NCBI GenBank assembly: GCA_044237845.1
Contig: JBIIEL010000014.1
Coordinates: 1 to 54,584 of the forward strand
DNA from: QFOX01 sp044237845
GTDB lineage: Bacteria; Pseudomonadota; Alphaproteobacteria; Rickettsiales; UBA3002
Direction: 5' to 3'
DNA length: 54,584 bases
The notes beneath the pieces were generated by a model, which was not told the origin of the DNA, did not search any database, and saw only the letters and a list, made by a program, of their open reading frames with translations. Every line of letters begins with the position of its first letter. The first letter of the stretch is position 1. Positions 8,756 through 18,582 of the stretch are shown here, in pieces. Made by a program: the position numbers and the translations under genes.

Positions 8756-11700
8756 CTAGAAAGCCACCGTTTGCGGATTGATATTATACTCTTCCACAAT
8801 TTCTCTGCTCACACGCAGTATTCTTGTCGGATCATTATCCTCAGCCTGCTGCTCTTTCGGGGGCGCAGTCTCCGCCGCTGAGCCAGCGCTGTCAGATGTC
8901 GTATATACAGGCGCAGCCGTACCGCCCGTTAATCCACCCGCATTCACCCACGGCTTTTGTGATACCATTTGCACCGTATACGGCAGATAAGCCGTGGTTG
9001 GTAATGTGGCCGCGGCAAGCACGGTCAACGAGCCATTCACGTAAGTAATGTTATAATTACTGGCGTTAAACCCGTTCGCACCGGTTGCGCCGCTTGCGGT
9101 AATTGTCCACGGAGTGCTGCCACTCACATTCCAGAACCCACTGCCGGAGAGTGTCGCATTCGTTGCCAGCGTCATGCCGGTGATGGTTTCACTTCCATAC
9201 AAACCACTCACGCCATAGCCATTAAAGCTGTTAGCTGCGCCATAGGTCAGGCTATGGTTTGCTGCGGTAATCGTCAATGCGCGCGGGTCCACCGTAATGG
9301 CCGACGCGTTATTGCCATAGGTGAAGCCATAGCCCAGTGACGAAGCAAGACTACCCGATGCATAGTTCAGATAATAGCTGCCGACATTGCTGCCCTGCGT
9401 GTAGTTCGTGCTGCCGGTGAGCGCGCCAGTGAGCGTATCGATCGAACCATCCGACCCGAGATAACCGCTTGCGGTGTAGGCGTATCCCGCGAGGCTTGGC
9501 GAAACAGCGCCGTAAATAAGGTTAGAAAGTGAATTTGCGGCAATCGTCAGCAGCGGCGTGAAGCCATAAAGCAGGCCGTTGCCCGTCGATGGCATGCTAG
9601 GGCAACTACCGCCGTAAGTGCAGCTGTAGCGATGGAACGTACTCGTCAGCCCGCCGAGCGTATTGCCCGATGGGTTGCGCGAGTAGACCAGCCAACGTCC
9701 GCCGCCCGTCATATTAAACAGGCCGCTACCCGCATTGTTGGTGAACGCGCCTGTGCTGCCACCTGCCACCACCGTTGCTGCCGTGCCCTCCCCAGAAGCA
9801 TTGAGTACCGCGCCTGCATTAAAGACCGTGTTGCCATTCATGTTTTGCAGCAGAATATTCCCGCCCGAAATCGCGCTCGCCACCGTGATCGCGCCGCTGG
9901 TGTTGTTGGTTAGGCCAATCCCCTGCGCAATCTGCATCGTCACGCTGCCAGTACCGGCGTTGATGATGCCGTTGATAGTGATATTCGCCGCGCCTGCATC
10001 ACGATGCGCATTCACCACACCGGTGGCGAGGTTCTGGTTTGCGAGCAGGTTCAGGTTGCCATTGTCGGTGGTGATATTCGCGTTGACGAGAATGCTGCGA
10101 CCCGCTTGCAGCGTCAGTGCACCGCCATTGCCACCGGGGTTATTCGCCGTAATCGCGCTGTTCACCGTAATGTCATTGCTCGCCTGCAGCAGCACGTTAG
10201 TGCCAGCATTCAGCGTCGCCGTGAGGAAGCCGGGCGCAATCGTCAGTGTGCTCGCCGCCGAATAGCTATAAAGACCAAAGCTGTTATCTACCGCGCCATC
10301 GCCAATCGAGTAGACTTTCTGGTCGCCGAGCGAGCTAACCACCACACGATGATTGATGGTGTCTTCGGCAAGCAAGCGGAAGCCCTGATTTGCCGATGTG
10401 CCGAGGAAGCTATTAAAGCCATCAATATATCCGACCGCACCGGTACCACTATTTCCATCGCCCCAGGTCACTGCGCCCGCTCCACCATTCCATAACGTGC
10501 TGCCAGCAACATAATTCCCGCTTGCGAGCGCCAGCACGCCGCCATTGCCCACGCGATCACCGGCCACACTACCAATGAGTGAATTACTGGCATTGATGGT
10601 CAAGCCCGTTGCGGAGCCCCCATCACGCAACGTCACTGCCCCGCGATTGCCGTTCCAGTACGAGCTCGCCACCACATAATTGCCATTGGCAAGCGCTGTC
10701 ACCCCGTCACTACCCACGCGGTCGCCCGCAACCGTTCCGGTCAGTGCATAGCTTTGATCAATGCGTCCGGTAGTGCCGTGGTCGCCATCCCCCCACTGCA
10801 CTATCCCGATATCGCCGCCCCAATGCGAACTCGCCACCACATAATGGCCATTCGTCAGTGCAGTCACCCCGTCACTGCCGAGGAGATCACCCACGCTGTC
10901 ACCCACCAGCGAGTTGTTTTCATCTACAATACCAACAGTTCCACTATTACCATCACCCCAGGTCACCGCGCCGAGATCGCCCCGCCAATGTGAACTCGCC
11001 ACCACATAGTTGCCATTGGTCAGCGCCGTTATACCGTCACTACCGATGCGATCGCCTGTATCACCAACGATAGAATTCGAGTGATCAACAAGAAACTGGC
11101 GCCCTCTAGAACCATCGCCCCAAGTCACGGCACCCATGTCACCTTTCCAGTGCGAGCTAGCGACCACATAATTACCATTGGTCAGCGCCACAACACCATC
11201 GCTACCAACACGGTCGCCTGTATCGCCAGTGATAGACATCATCCCACCGATATCTTGCCCCACTGTGCCAGAATCCCCATCGCCCCAGGTCACCGCGCCA
11301 GCATCCCCATTCCAATGCGAACTCGCCACCACATAATGCCCATTGGTCAGCGCTATGACTCCATCGCTACCAATACGGTCGCCATCCGCCCCAACCATCG
11401 AGTTGGTTTCATCCACCGTATCACCTATAATACCGTTGCGGCCATCACCCCAGGTCACCGCGCCCTGCGTTCCTCCCCAGTGCGAGCTCGCGATCACATA
11501 ATTCCCGTTGGCGAGCGCCGTCACCCCATCGCTACCCAACTGATCGGTATGTCTGCCGACGAGTGAATTTGTGCTGCTGATAGCCCCCGTTATTCCCACT
11601 GTGCCATCGCCCCAGGTCACCGCACCTGCATCATTATTCCAATGCGAACTGACGACCACATAGTTGCCGTTGGTAAGCGCCGTTACGCCACCACTGCCCA

Positions 11701-13620
11701 CGCGGTCATTCGCAGAACTGCCGATGAGCGAGTTGCTACCATCCACCGTACCCACCAGCCCTGAAACTCCGTTGACCCAAGTCACAGCGCCGACATTGCC
11801 TTGCCACTGCGAACTCGCGACCACGAAATTGCCGTTGTTCAGTGCCGTCAGGCCGTTGCTGCCAATCTGGTCTCCATCACTGCGCCCGAACAAGGTGCTC
11901 ACCAGTCCGCCTGTCTCCCCATTAAAGAGGTATACAGCGCCCGCATTATTCCCCATGAAATTATCGAAGATATCGGTTACCGCGACGTTGCCGTTGGCGA
12001 GCGTAATCGCACTGCCACCAAACGCGCCACCTGCATTATAGTTCGGATCAATCATCTGGAAGAACGAGAGACCCGACATCGCGCCACCATCAGCAATGAT
12101 GATGTTTTTTGGGTCAAGCAACAGCGTCCCCATCAGCCCGTGCAGCGACGAGGCATCCGTCACCGCTGCGTTGCCGATATGCAGCGTCTCTGCAGAAGAA
12201 AGCTCGATATGTCCGCCGTCGCCGCCAAGGGCGCCACCGATCACACGTGCAATGCCCATAAATGTAGTCTGAATCTGCGACCACACCGTGATGCTGCCAC
12301 CGTCGCCGTTTTCCGTCGCGCTGGCATCGAGCACCGCCGCACCGTTCACCGTGGTGCGGTTCGCGTTGCGCATGCTGCTATCCTGCCCGTGCGCGCCGCC
12401 GCCAACGCGAATCGTGCCACCTGCCGTTCTGCCGGTAGCACTCACCTGTGTAGCGTAAAGCCCAATGTTGTTGCCCGCCTCAAACGTAATGTCACCACCC
12501 GTTTCACCGTTGGCATGATAATCCCCGGAGGCAAAAATATTGCTCGTTTCCGTCGTACCATAGATGTGAAGCCGCCCACCATGTCCGCCAATACTACTCG
12601 CACTCACCAGCGCCGATTCGTTATCAAGATAGGTTCCACTGAAGCGAAGCGTAACATCGCCACCATCACCCGTAGTACCATCGGCACGAATTGTTCCTTG
12701 CTGGGCGATGTTATGGCCATCCAGCGTAATACTACCACCTTTGGTACCGCTCGCAGTGATAGTGCCGGTATTGCTGATCACCCCACCCGCGCCGCTCTGC
12801 GCCCGCGCTGCACGAATGGTGATCACCCCGCCACGATTCTCCACCGTCTGCGCCGAGATGGTTCCTGTATTGCGTACTACGGAATTCACAATCGCCTGGC
12901 CCGCACCCGCAGTCAGCGCAATGGTGCCGCCATCGGCACTGATCACGCCGCTATTTTCTACCAGTTGTGATTGCACGCGATCCGACACACCAATTTCCAG
13001 CAACCCATCGCCATACATATCCACCGTCGCCGTATCGCCACTGGCCAGATGCACCCTGCCCAGCCGCGCGGTGATGGTGCCAGAGTTGATCACTGTCGGC
13101 GCGACAAGACCCACCAACCCGGCATCGCGCGCCGTGATCGTGCCTGCGTTTGTCACCGAGGCATTGGGATTACCAGGTTTGTAGAGCCTCAGTGGACCAC
13201 CGCGCATAAACTCGTCGTCGTCGAGGTCTGCTGTCGTTGCGACCAGACCGTTTACATCCACGCGTGCACCTGCACCGAACATCACCCCATTCTGGTTGAT
13301 GATGACAATATTCCCATTCGCCGTGAGGTTCCCGTTGATCGCACTCGCCGAGGAACTGTTGACCCGATTGACGGCTATCGCGCTGCTCGAATTCTGGAGA
13401 AACTGCGTGGTTTCGCCCACATCAATATCAAACCCGCGCCAGTCAATCACGGCGTTGTTGCTGATTTGATTCACCGTCAGCGTATTACCGCTGCTGCTGA
13501 TATTCGCTTGCCCCGCGGTTACCGTGCCGCCGGTCGGGTTGGCACTGGCGCAGCGGCGAAAACAAACGCCGCCGTGAAGCAAGTCGAAGTCCTAAAAAAC
13601 TGTTTGAGTGTACGCACCAT
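8756..13620 (-). CDS. Filamentous-haemagglutinin-like TPS exoprotein, frameshifted at the signal peptide
   Basis: A ~1,600-residue surface protein. The N-terminal TPS/haemagglutination domain is clear: NPTGGTVTAGQANIS, VIDWRGFDIDVGE, NGNIVIINQNGVMFG and repeated N-x-G-x-I strands typical of a right-handed beta-helix. The middle (about residues 565-1040) has nine degenerate ~48-residue repeats, and the end has one or two MBG-like modules (LTYGAANSFNGYG, SNYNITYVNGSLTV). The body frame has no signal peptide. In the neighbouring frame, ATG 13620 starts MVRTLKQFFRTSTCFTAA plus a hydrophobic FVFAAAPV, an excellent signal peptide that runs into the body if one base were restored near 13547. A good promoter lies upstream. 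TPS proteins need a TpsB transporter; none is present here. As given, the gene cannot make a secreted protein. Confidence 0.85.
10440..11890 (-). repeat. Nine tandem ~48-residue repeats inside the TPS exoprotein
   Basis: Each unit follows the pattern D-R-[VI]-G-S-D-G-V-x-A-L-T-N-G-[NH]-Y-V-V-A-S-S-H-W, then a short spacer, then GAVTWGDG and a variable loop ending N-S-L-[VI]-G. Nine units can be counted, with a degenerate unit before the first. DNA copies are diverged, with a period of roughly 140-165 bases, so they are ancient protein repeats, not a recently expanded tandem array. The regular hydrophobic strands suggest a beta-propeller or beta-helix coil. I recall similar repeats in other haemagglutinin-N-terminal proteins but cannot name the family with certainty. 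Confidence 0.85.
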
Positions 13621-13665
13621 CAAGAGAGTCTACCAGCATATGGTTAAGAATCTATTAAGAGTGCT

Positions 13666-13694
13666 ATTGTACTAAAATTTAACCCAAATGAGAA
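13666..13694 (-). promoter_or_regulatory. Candidate sigma70 promoter for the TPS exoprotein gene
   Basis: On the minus strand TTCTCA (4/6 match to -35) is separated by 17 bases from TACAAT (5/6 match to -10). Transcription would start about 40 bases before ATG 13620. It points to the signal-peptide start, not to the in-frame TTG at 13582. Confidence 0.45.
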
Positions 13695-13722
13695 GAAGGA
13701 CGTGGGGAATATGTCACCCCAT

Positions 13723-14694
13723 TCACATGCTGGTCGTGGTGGCGGAGACGCCATGCATCGGCATCGCCGTCAAGCGCTCAGAACCCTGCGCATGCGCAGC
13801 ATGAATTTTATGCGCGGGCACATCGTGATTTGTCGTCGGCGCGGCGTTTGGTTCTTCCTCAGCATGGATAGGCATCACCTCTCCCGCAGATGTTGATGGC
13901 GAATGCGACGCACGGCTCTTTGCTGAAAAACGCGAAACAACGTTCCAGATAAGCAGCGCTGCCGATGCGGCAAACACATCGAGCGCCAACATGCGCCCGA
14001 AGCGGTAGGCTTTATTTTGCGCTTGTGTTGCGTCGAGTGCGGTCGATAGCGGAATATCGATCAGCCTCCTACCTTCTTTGGTAATACCCGCGAACCAGCG
14101 TCCCACCTTTTCTTCATACTGGTCGAGCCGCCATTTGAAGCTGCTGCTGCCATCGGCGGCAACGGTCGGTGTTTTGCTTTTTCCCAGCAGATAGTACATG
14201 CCGAGGAATCCGCCGACCACCGTCACAAACCCCACTGCGCGGCCCTTGATGACATCGCCCCAGGTTTGTTTGGGTACATCTTTCAAGCGCTCGTGCCCCG
14301 CCGCGACTTCCTCGGGCGTGCCGTGCTTCTCGTTATAGCGGGTGACAATTTTTTCTTTGTTGTTCTCGAGATATTTGAGCGCTGGCGCAAATAAATTACC
14401 GCCCCACATGGTGAGCAACGTGCTCGAGGTGGCCATGGCCGTCAGCTTGCTGAAATCACCGCCAGTGCCGATATGTTTCATCAGCTTCTTGTCGAGATAG
14501 TTCTGCATATCCTTCAGGTAATTGCGTACCCCGCCATAGCTCTCAGCGCCAAAGCGCGCGACATAGGCCAGCGCCGCAGAGGACGCAATGATAAACAGGT
14601 CGCCGGTAATGAACTGCATGCGGTCGTAGTAGCGCTCGCCGCGCGTTTTCGGCGGCAGCGGTTTCTCGTCCGGCGTTGCTACAGTCTTGTCCAT
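13723..14694 (-). CDS. Unknown membrane protein with His/Ala-rich tail
   Basis: A 323-residue protein I do not recognise. Three hydrophobic segments are visible: residues about 29-46 (GDLFIIASSAALAYVARF), about 154-172 (AVGFVTVVGGFLGMYYLLG) and about 239-255 (ALDVFAASAALLIWNVV). Between the first two lies a basic, amphipathic stretch (YLDKKLMKHI, YLENNKEKIVTRYNEKHG). The last ~60 residues are a low-complexity Ser/Ala/His/Pro tail (HAEEEPNAAPTTNHDVPAHK) that looks disordered. ATG 14694 is preceded by GAGAGG. It is divergent from the tryptophan operon, and no neighbouring gene suggests a function. An inner-membrane location is likely. Confidence 0.7.
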   Translation of the reverse strand: MDKTVATPDEKPLPPKTRGERYYDRMQFITGDLFIIASSAALAYVARFGAESYGGVRNYLKDMQNYLDKKLMKHIGTGGDFSKLTAMATSSTLLTMWGGNLFAPALKYLENNKEKIVTRYNEKHGTPEEVAAGHERLKDVPKQTWGDVIKGRAVGFVTVVGGFLGMYYLLGKSKTPTVAADGSSSFKWRLDQYEEKVGRWFAGITKEGRRLIDIPLSTALDATQAQNKAYRFGRMLALDVFAASAALLIWNVVSRFSAKSRASHSPSTSAGEVMPIHAEEEPNAAPTTNHDVPAHKIHAAHAQGSERLTAMPMHGVSATTTSM

Positions 14695-14728
14695 CCTCTC
14701 TTTATACCATGCGTATTTCCCTAGAAAT

Positions 14729-14758
14729 GTGACAGTTTTATGAAGATAGCACTAGATA
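14729..14758 (+). promoter_or_regulatory. Candidate promoter for the tryptophan catabolic operon
   Basis: GTGACA (5/6 match to -35) is followed after 18 bases by TAGATA (weak -10). A second possibility is TTGGCC at 14794 with a 17-base spacer to AATAGT. Both lie in the 147-base divergent spacer before tryptophan dioxygenase. Neither is strong, and no operator could be identified. Confidence 0.25.
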
Positions 14759-14841
14759 GGGCAACGCTTTTGGGCTATCCCTAGCGGACGAATTTGGCCA
14801 AATGACTGTAAATACAAATAGTTATAACTTGAGGAGCCTGT

Positions 14842-15930
14842 ATGCCTGCCGCCTGGGATCAATACGGAACCTATCTCGCCATTGACAAGATTCTGGATGC
14901 GCAGCGCCCGCAAAGCAACGCCGCAGGCAATCCGGTGCACGACGAAATGCTCTTCATCCAGTTCCATCAGGTCTATGAGCTGTGGTTTAAGCAGATCCTG
15001 TTCGAACTCGACGATGTGATTGGCCGCCTGTCGGCCGAGCGCGTGGCGGAATCCGACATGCAGCCGATTCTCACCTATCTCGGCCGGGTGGTCGAGATTT
15101 TCAAGCAGACTGAGGGCATGATCGACGTGCTCGAGACCATGCCGCCGCAGAGCTTCGTCGATTTCCGCGAATATCTCGGCACCGCGTCCGGCTTCCAAAG
15201 CGCGCAGTTCCGCCTCATTGAAACGCGCCTCGGCCTCGAGCGTAAAACGCGCCTCTGCGTGTTCCATGGCCAGTTCGACGACAACCTGAAGCCTGAAACA
15301 CGGCACACACTGAAGCAGGCCGAGGCCGTGCCGACGCTATTCGCCGCGCTCGACCGCTGGCTCAGCCGCACGCCGTTTGTGAACCTCAATGAATATACCT
15401 TCTTCAAGGAATACCGTGCGGCGGTGGATGTAATGTTTGCCGAAAAAATCACCACCGCACGCACTACGCTGCAAGGTGAGGCACTGGCGACCGAGCTTGC
15501 TGCCATCGCCAAAGGCCGCGAGAAATTCGAGAGTATTTTTGACGAGGAAAAACACAGTCGCGCGCAGGAAGAGGGCCGCTGGCGACTCTCGTGGAAGGCG
15601 CTGCAAGCCGCGCTGTTCATTACCATCTACCGCGACAGCCCGGTGCTGCAAGCGCCCTACGCGCTGCTGACCGAGATCATGAATGTGGATGCACTGCTTG
15701 CGCGCTGGCGCTTCCGCCACGCCATGATGGTGCAGCGCATGGTCGGCATGAGCATGGGCACGGGCGGCTCTTCAGGCTTCGAATATCTGATGGCGACCGT
15801 CCAATCGCACCGTATTTTCACCGATCTCTTCGCGCTTTCTACCTATCTCATACCCTCGCGCATGCTGCCTCCGCTGCCTGAGGATATTCAGCGCGAGATG
15901 AACTACACCTTCACCACCAAGGCGGCATAA
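14842..15930 (+). CDS. kynA: Tryptophan 2,3-dioxygenase
   Basis: A 362-residue haem dioxygenase that opens the indole ring of L-tryptophan to N-formylkynurenine. The family core is plain: HDEMLFIQFHQVYELWFKQI near residues 33-52, a substrate-pocket region with SGFQSAQFRLIE, and the C-terminal RWRFRHAMMVQRMVGMSMG and GGSSGFEYL, which include the distal haem/substrate elements. It is longer than the ~280-residue bacterial TDO of Xanthomonas, nearer to animal and Bacteroidetes-type enzymes. The ATG is preceded by GAGGAG. It is the first gene of a tightly packed operon for complete tryptophan catabolism through 3-hydroxyanthranilate; the next ATG follows its stop directly. Confidence 0.95.
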   Translation: MPAAWDQYGTYLAIDKILDAQRPQSNAAGNPVHDEMLFIQFHQVYELWFKQILFELDDVIGRLSAERVAESDMQPILTYLGRVVEIFKQTEGMIDVLETMPPQSFVDFREYLGTASGFQSAQFRLIETRLGLERKTRLCVFHGQFDDNLKPETRHTLKQAEAVPTLFAALDRWLSRTPFVNLNEYTFFKEYRAAVDVMFAEKITTARTTLQGEALATELAAIAKGREKFESIFDEEKHSRAQEEGRWRLSWKALQAALFITIYRDSPVLQAPYALLTEIMNVDALLARWRFRHAMMVQRMVGMSMGTGGSSGFEYLMATVQSHRIFTDLFALSTYLIPSRMLPPLPEDIQREMNYTFTTKAA

Positions 15931-16719
15931 ATGGATCTCAACCTCAACGGAAAACATGCTATCGTCTGCGGTGCGAGCCGCGGCATTGGCCGCGCGACGG
16001 CGATGGAACTCGCAGGCCTCGGCGCTTCGGTCACACTGGTGGCGCGCAGCAGCGAGGCGCTCGAACAGCTGCGTCAGCAACTGCCGCGTCACGGAGCGCA
16101 GGCGCATTACGCACTGGCGGCGGATTTCACCAAACCCCACGCAGTGGCAGAGGCGATTGCCACGCATCTGGCGGCGCATGGTGCGGCACATATTCTGCTC
16201 AACAACACGGGTGGCCCTGCGGCAGGTCTGGTGCAGCAGGCAACACCGGCGCAGTTCGAGGCGGCGTTTGCGCAGCATCTGCTGGCCAACCATCTCATCA
16301 CGCAGGCGGTGCTGCCAGGCATGCGCGAAGCGGGCTATGGCCGCATCATCAACATCATTTCCACGTCTGTGAAGGTGCCCATCGCTGGCCTCGGCGTGAG
16401 CAACACCATCCGCGCGGCGGTGGCGAACTGGGCGAAAACGCTGGCGGGCGAAGTGGCGCGCGACGGCATCACCGTCAATAACGTGCTACCCGGCGCGACG
16501 GATACCGACCGCATGGCCGAGATCATCGCGGGCAAATCCGCCAAATCCGGCAAGTCGGAGGCGGAAGTCACCGCGGCCGAAATCGCGCATATTCCCGCCG
16601 GGCGCTTCGCACGGCCGGAGGAGCTCGCCGCCGCCGTCGCCTTCCTCGCCAGCCCCGCCGCGGCCTATATCACCGGCATTAACCTCCCTGTCGATGGTGG
16701 GCGCACGGGATGTCTCTAA
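15931..16719 (+). CDS. SDR-family protein lacking the catalytic Tyr and Lys
   Basis: A 262-residue classical SDR fold: GASRGIG at residues 14-20, NNTGG at 91-95, S144 in IISTS, and a C-terminal PVDGG. The active-site pair expected 13 and 17 residues after S144 is altered: position 157 is Ser instead of Tyr and 161 is Arg instead of Lys (GVSNTIRAAV). The protein may therefore not be an ordinary dehydrogenase. Its place between tryptophan dioxygenase and the aminomuconate semialdehyde dehydrogenase implies a role in the pathway, perhaps acting on unstable muconate intermediates or binding a cofactor, but the reaction is unknown. It overlaps the next gene by 10 bases. Confidence 0.85.
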   Translation: MDLNLNGKHAIVCGASRGIGRATAMELAGLGASVTLVARSSEALEQLRQQLPRHGAQAHYALAADFTKPHAVAEAIATHLAAHGAAHILLNNTGGPAAGLVQQATPAQFEAAFAQHLLANHLITQAVLPGMREAGYGRIINIISTSVKVPIAGLGVSNTIRAAVANWAKTLAGEVARDGITVNNVLPGATDTDRMAEIIAGKSAKSGKSEAEVTAAEIAHIPAGRFARPEELAAAVAFLASPAAAYITGINLPVDGGRTGCL

Positions 16720-18155
16720 TCACCCTCAGTAACTTCATCGATGGCGCACTCGCCGCGCCACAAAACGGGCACTATATGGATTGCGTGGAGCCAGCAACCG
16801 GCGCCGTCTATGCCCGCGTGCCGGATTCGGACGCGGCGGATCTGGATCGTGCCGTGGCCGCTGCCACCCGCGCTTTTCCTGCCTGGCGCGCCACGCCGCA
16901 CGAAGCGCGTGCAGCGATGACGCGCAAACTTGCCGACCTTGTCGAAGCCCGTTTCGAAACGTTCGCCCGCGCAGAATCCGTCGATAACGGCAAGCCGATT
17001 TCCCTCGCCCGCGCCACCGACATTCCGCGCGCCATCGCCAATCTTCGCAACTTCGCGGCGGTCGATACGCGCGACCTGCACCAGACCTTCGAGAAAGAAA
17101 ATTCCCTCAGCCGCACCGAGCGTTCGCCCATCGGCGTCGTCGCCGTCATCAGCCCGTGGAACCTGCCGCTGCTGCTGTTCACCTGGAAGCTCGCCCCGGC
17201 GCTGATGGCAGGCAATTGCGTCATCGCCAAGCCCAGCGAGATCACGCCGATGACGGCGTTCATGCTCTCTGAACTGCTAAACGAAGCAGGCTTTCCGCCC
17301 GGCGTCGTTAACATCCTGCATGGCAGCGGTGCGCGCATCGGCGCGGCCATCACTGCGCATCCGCGCATTCGTGCCATTTCCTTCACCGGCGGCACGGCGA
17401 CGGGTCTTGCCATCTATCAAGGCGCAGCGGCGCAGCTCAAAAAAACCTCGCTCGAACTCGGAGGCAAGAACGCCACCATCGTTTTTGCGGATGCAGATTT
17501 TGAGAAAGCCGTCACGGGCACGGCCGCTTCGGCTTTCACCAATCAGGGGCAGGTTTGCCTCTGCAGCGAGCGCATTCTCATCGAACAATCCATCTACGAA
17601 AAATTCCGCGATGCCCTCGTCGCGCGCACGGAGCAGATTCTCATCGGCGACCCGCTGGACGAGAAAACCACACATGGCGCGACCGTCTCCGCGACGCATA
17701 TGGAGAAGATTCTCGCCGGCATTGCACTCGCCAAAAGTGAAGGCGGAACGCTGCTCACCGGTGGGAAGCGCCGCATCATCGAAGGCAGCTGCGCCAACGG
17801 ATTTTTCGTAGAGCCAACCCTCTTCGAGGGCTTGCCCATGAGCTGCAAAATCAACCAAGACGAAGTCTTCGGCCCCATCGCCACGCTCATTCCCTTCACC
17901 ACCGAAGCAGAAGCGCTCGCCCTCGCTAACGCCACGGAATACGGGCTTTCCGCCAGCGTCTTCACGGGGGATGACGCCCGCGCTGCACGCATGGCCAGCG
18001 GCATCGATGCAGGCATCGTCTGGCTCAATTGCTGGAACGTGCGCGACCTCGACACCCCGTTCGGCGGCATGAAAAAATCCGGCATCGGCCGCGAAGGAAA
18101 ACAACGCGCACTCGAATTTTTCACCGAAGAAAAAACCATCACAAAGTTGAGGTAA
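16710..18155 (+). CDS. 2-aminomuconate 6-semialdehyde dehydrogenase
   Basis: A 481-residue NAD-dependent aldehyde dehydrogenase. Motifs are ISPWNLPLL with Asn151, AKPSEITP at 174-181, SFTGGTATG, the general-base ELGGKN (Glu249), and the nucleophile Cys283 in NQGQVCLCSER. The C-terminus has the PFGGMKKSGIGREG loop. The ALDH family alone would not give the substrate, but the flanking genes (3-hydroxyanthranilate dioxygenase, ACMSD and a RidA-type deaminase) match the 2-aminomuconate route, in which this enzyme (AmnC/NbaE type) oxidises 2-aminomuconate 6-semialdehyde to 2-aminomuconate. Cytoplasmic. Confidence 0.9.
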   Translation: MSLITLSNFIDGALAAPQNGHYMDCVEPATGAVYARVPDSDAADLDRAVAAATRAFPAWRATPHEARAAMTRKLADLVEARFETFARAESVDNGKPISLARATDIPRAIANLRNFAAVDTRDLHQTFEKENSLSRTERSPIGVVAVISPWNLPLLLFTWKLAPALMAGNCVIAKPSEITPMTAFMLSELLNEAGFPPGVVNILHGSGARIGAAITAHPRIRAISFTGGTATGLAIYQGAAAQLKKTSLELGGKNATIVFADADFEKAVTGTAASAFTNQGQVCLCSERILIEQSIYEKFRDALVARTEQILIGDPLDEKTTHGATVSATHMEKILAGIALAKSEGGTLLTGGKRRIIEGSCANGFFVEPTLFEGLPMSCKINQDEVFGPIATLIPFTTEAEALALANATEYGLSASVFTGDDARAARMASGIDAGIVWLNCWNVRDLDTPFGGMKKSGIGREGKQRALEFFTEEKTITKLR

Positions 18156-18157
18156 TC

Positions 18158-18580
18158 ATGGCCAATACTGCCGTTCATTCACAGACCGCGCCGGAGCCTG
18201 TTGGCCACTACCCGCATGCGCGCCGCGTCGGCAATTTGCTCTTTCTCTCCGGCGTCGGCCCACGTAAAAAAGGCAGCAAAGACATCCCCGGCGTCACACT
18301 CGATGCGACGGGGAACATCACCGCCTATGATATTGAAACCCAGTGCCGCAGCGTGTTTACTAACGTGCGTGATATTCTAGAATCAAGCGGCGCGGTGTGG
18401 GAAGACTTGGTGGATGTCACTGTCTACCTCACCAACATGAAGGCGGATTTCCCGACATACAACAAACTCTGGGCAGAGTATTTTGCGGTCAACCCGCCCT
18501 GCCGAACCACGCTTGAGATCAACTGTCTGCCAACACCGATTGCGATTGAACTCAAATGCATCGCCGCACTGAAGGAGTAG
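18158..18580 (+). CDS. RidA-family 2-aminomuconate deaminase
   Basis: A 140-residue RidA/YjgF-family protein, with GHYPHARRVGNLLFLSGVGP at the N-terminus, CRSVFTNVRDIL in the middle and CRTTLEINCLPTPIAIEL at the end, the position of the family's conserved arginine. ATG 18158 was chosen because it follows AGGTAA by a few bases and starts at the family N-terminus; the frame is open further upstream inside the dehydrogenase gene. In this pathway a RidA-type enzyme (AmnD/NbaF) deaminates 2-aminomuconate to 2-oxohex-3-enedioate (4-oxalocrotonate). It starts 2 bases after the dehydrogenase stop. Confidence 0.9.
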   Translation: MANTAVHSQTAPEPVGHYPHARRVGNLLFLSGVGPRKKGSKDIPGVTLDATGNITAYDIETQCRSVFTNVRDILESSGAVWEDLVDVTVYLTNMKADFPTYNKLWAEYFAVNPPCRTTLEINCLPTPIAIELKCIAALKE

Positions 18581-18582
18581 TT

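Noticed and set aside
8412..8759. A 115-codon plus-strand frame over the barrel fragment and the following spacer
   Set aside because: It has no ribosome site or recognisable motif and runs antisense to the better-supported barrel fragment.
10440..11890. Regularly spaced repeats that might be mistaken for a CRISPR array
   Set aside because: They are in frame within the exoprotein, diverged at DNA level, and have periods of 140-165 bases; no cas gene is present.
13540..13560. Programmed -1 ribosomal frameshift between signal peptide and exoprotein body
   Set aside because: No slippery heptamer of X-XXY-YYZ form and no convincing downstream pseudoknot was seen at the junction; an indel or an assembly error is simpler.
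8756..13675. Many long open frames on the plus strand opposite the exoprotein (for example 11801-12970 and 12971-13675)
   Set aside because: They follow the repetitive, stop-poor complement of the exoprotein gene, have low-complexity Arg/His-rich products and no ribosome sites or family motifs.
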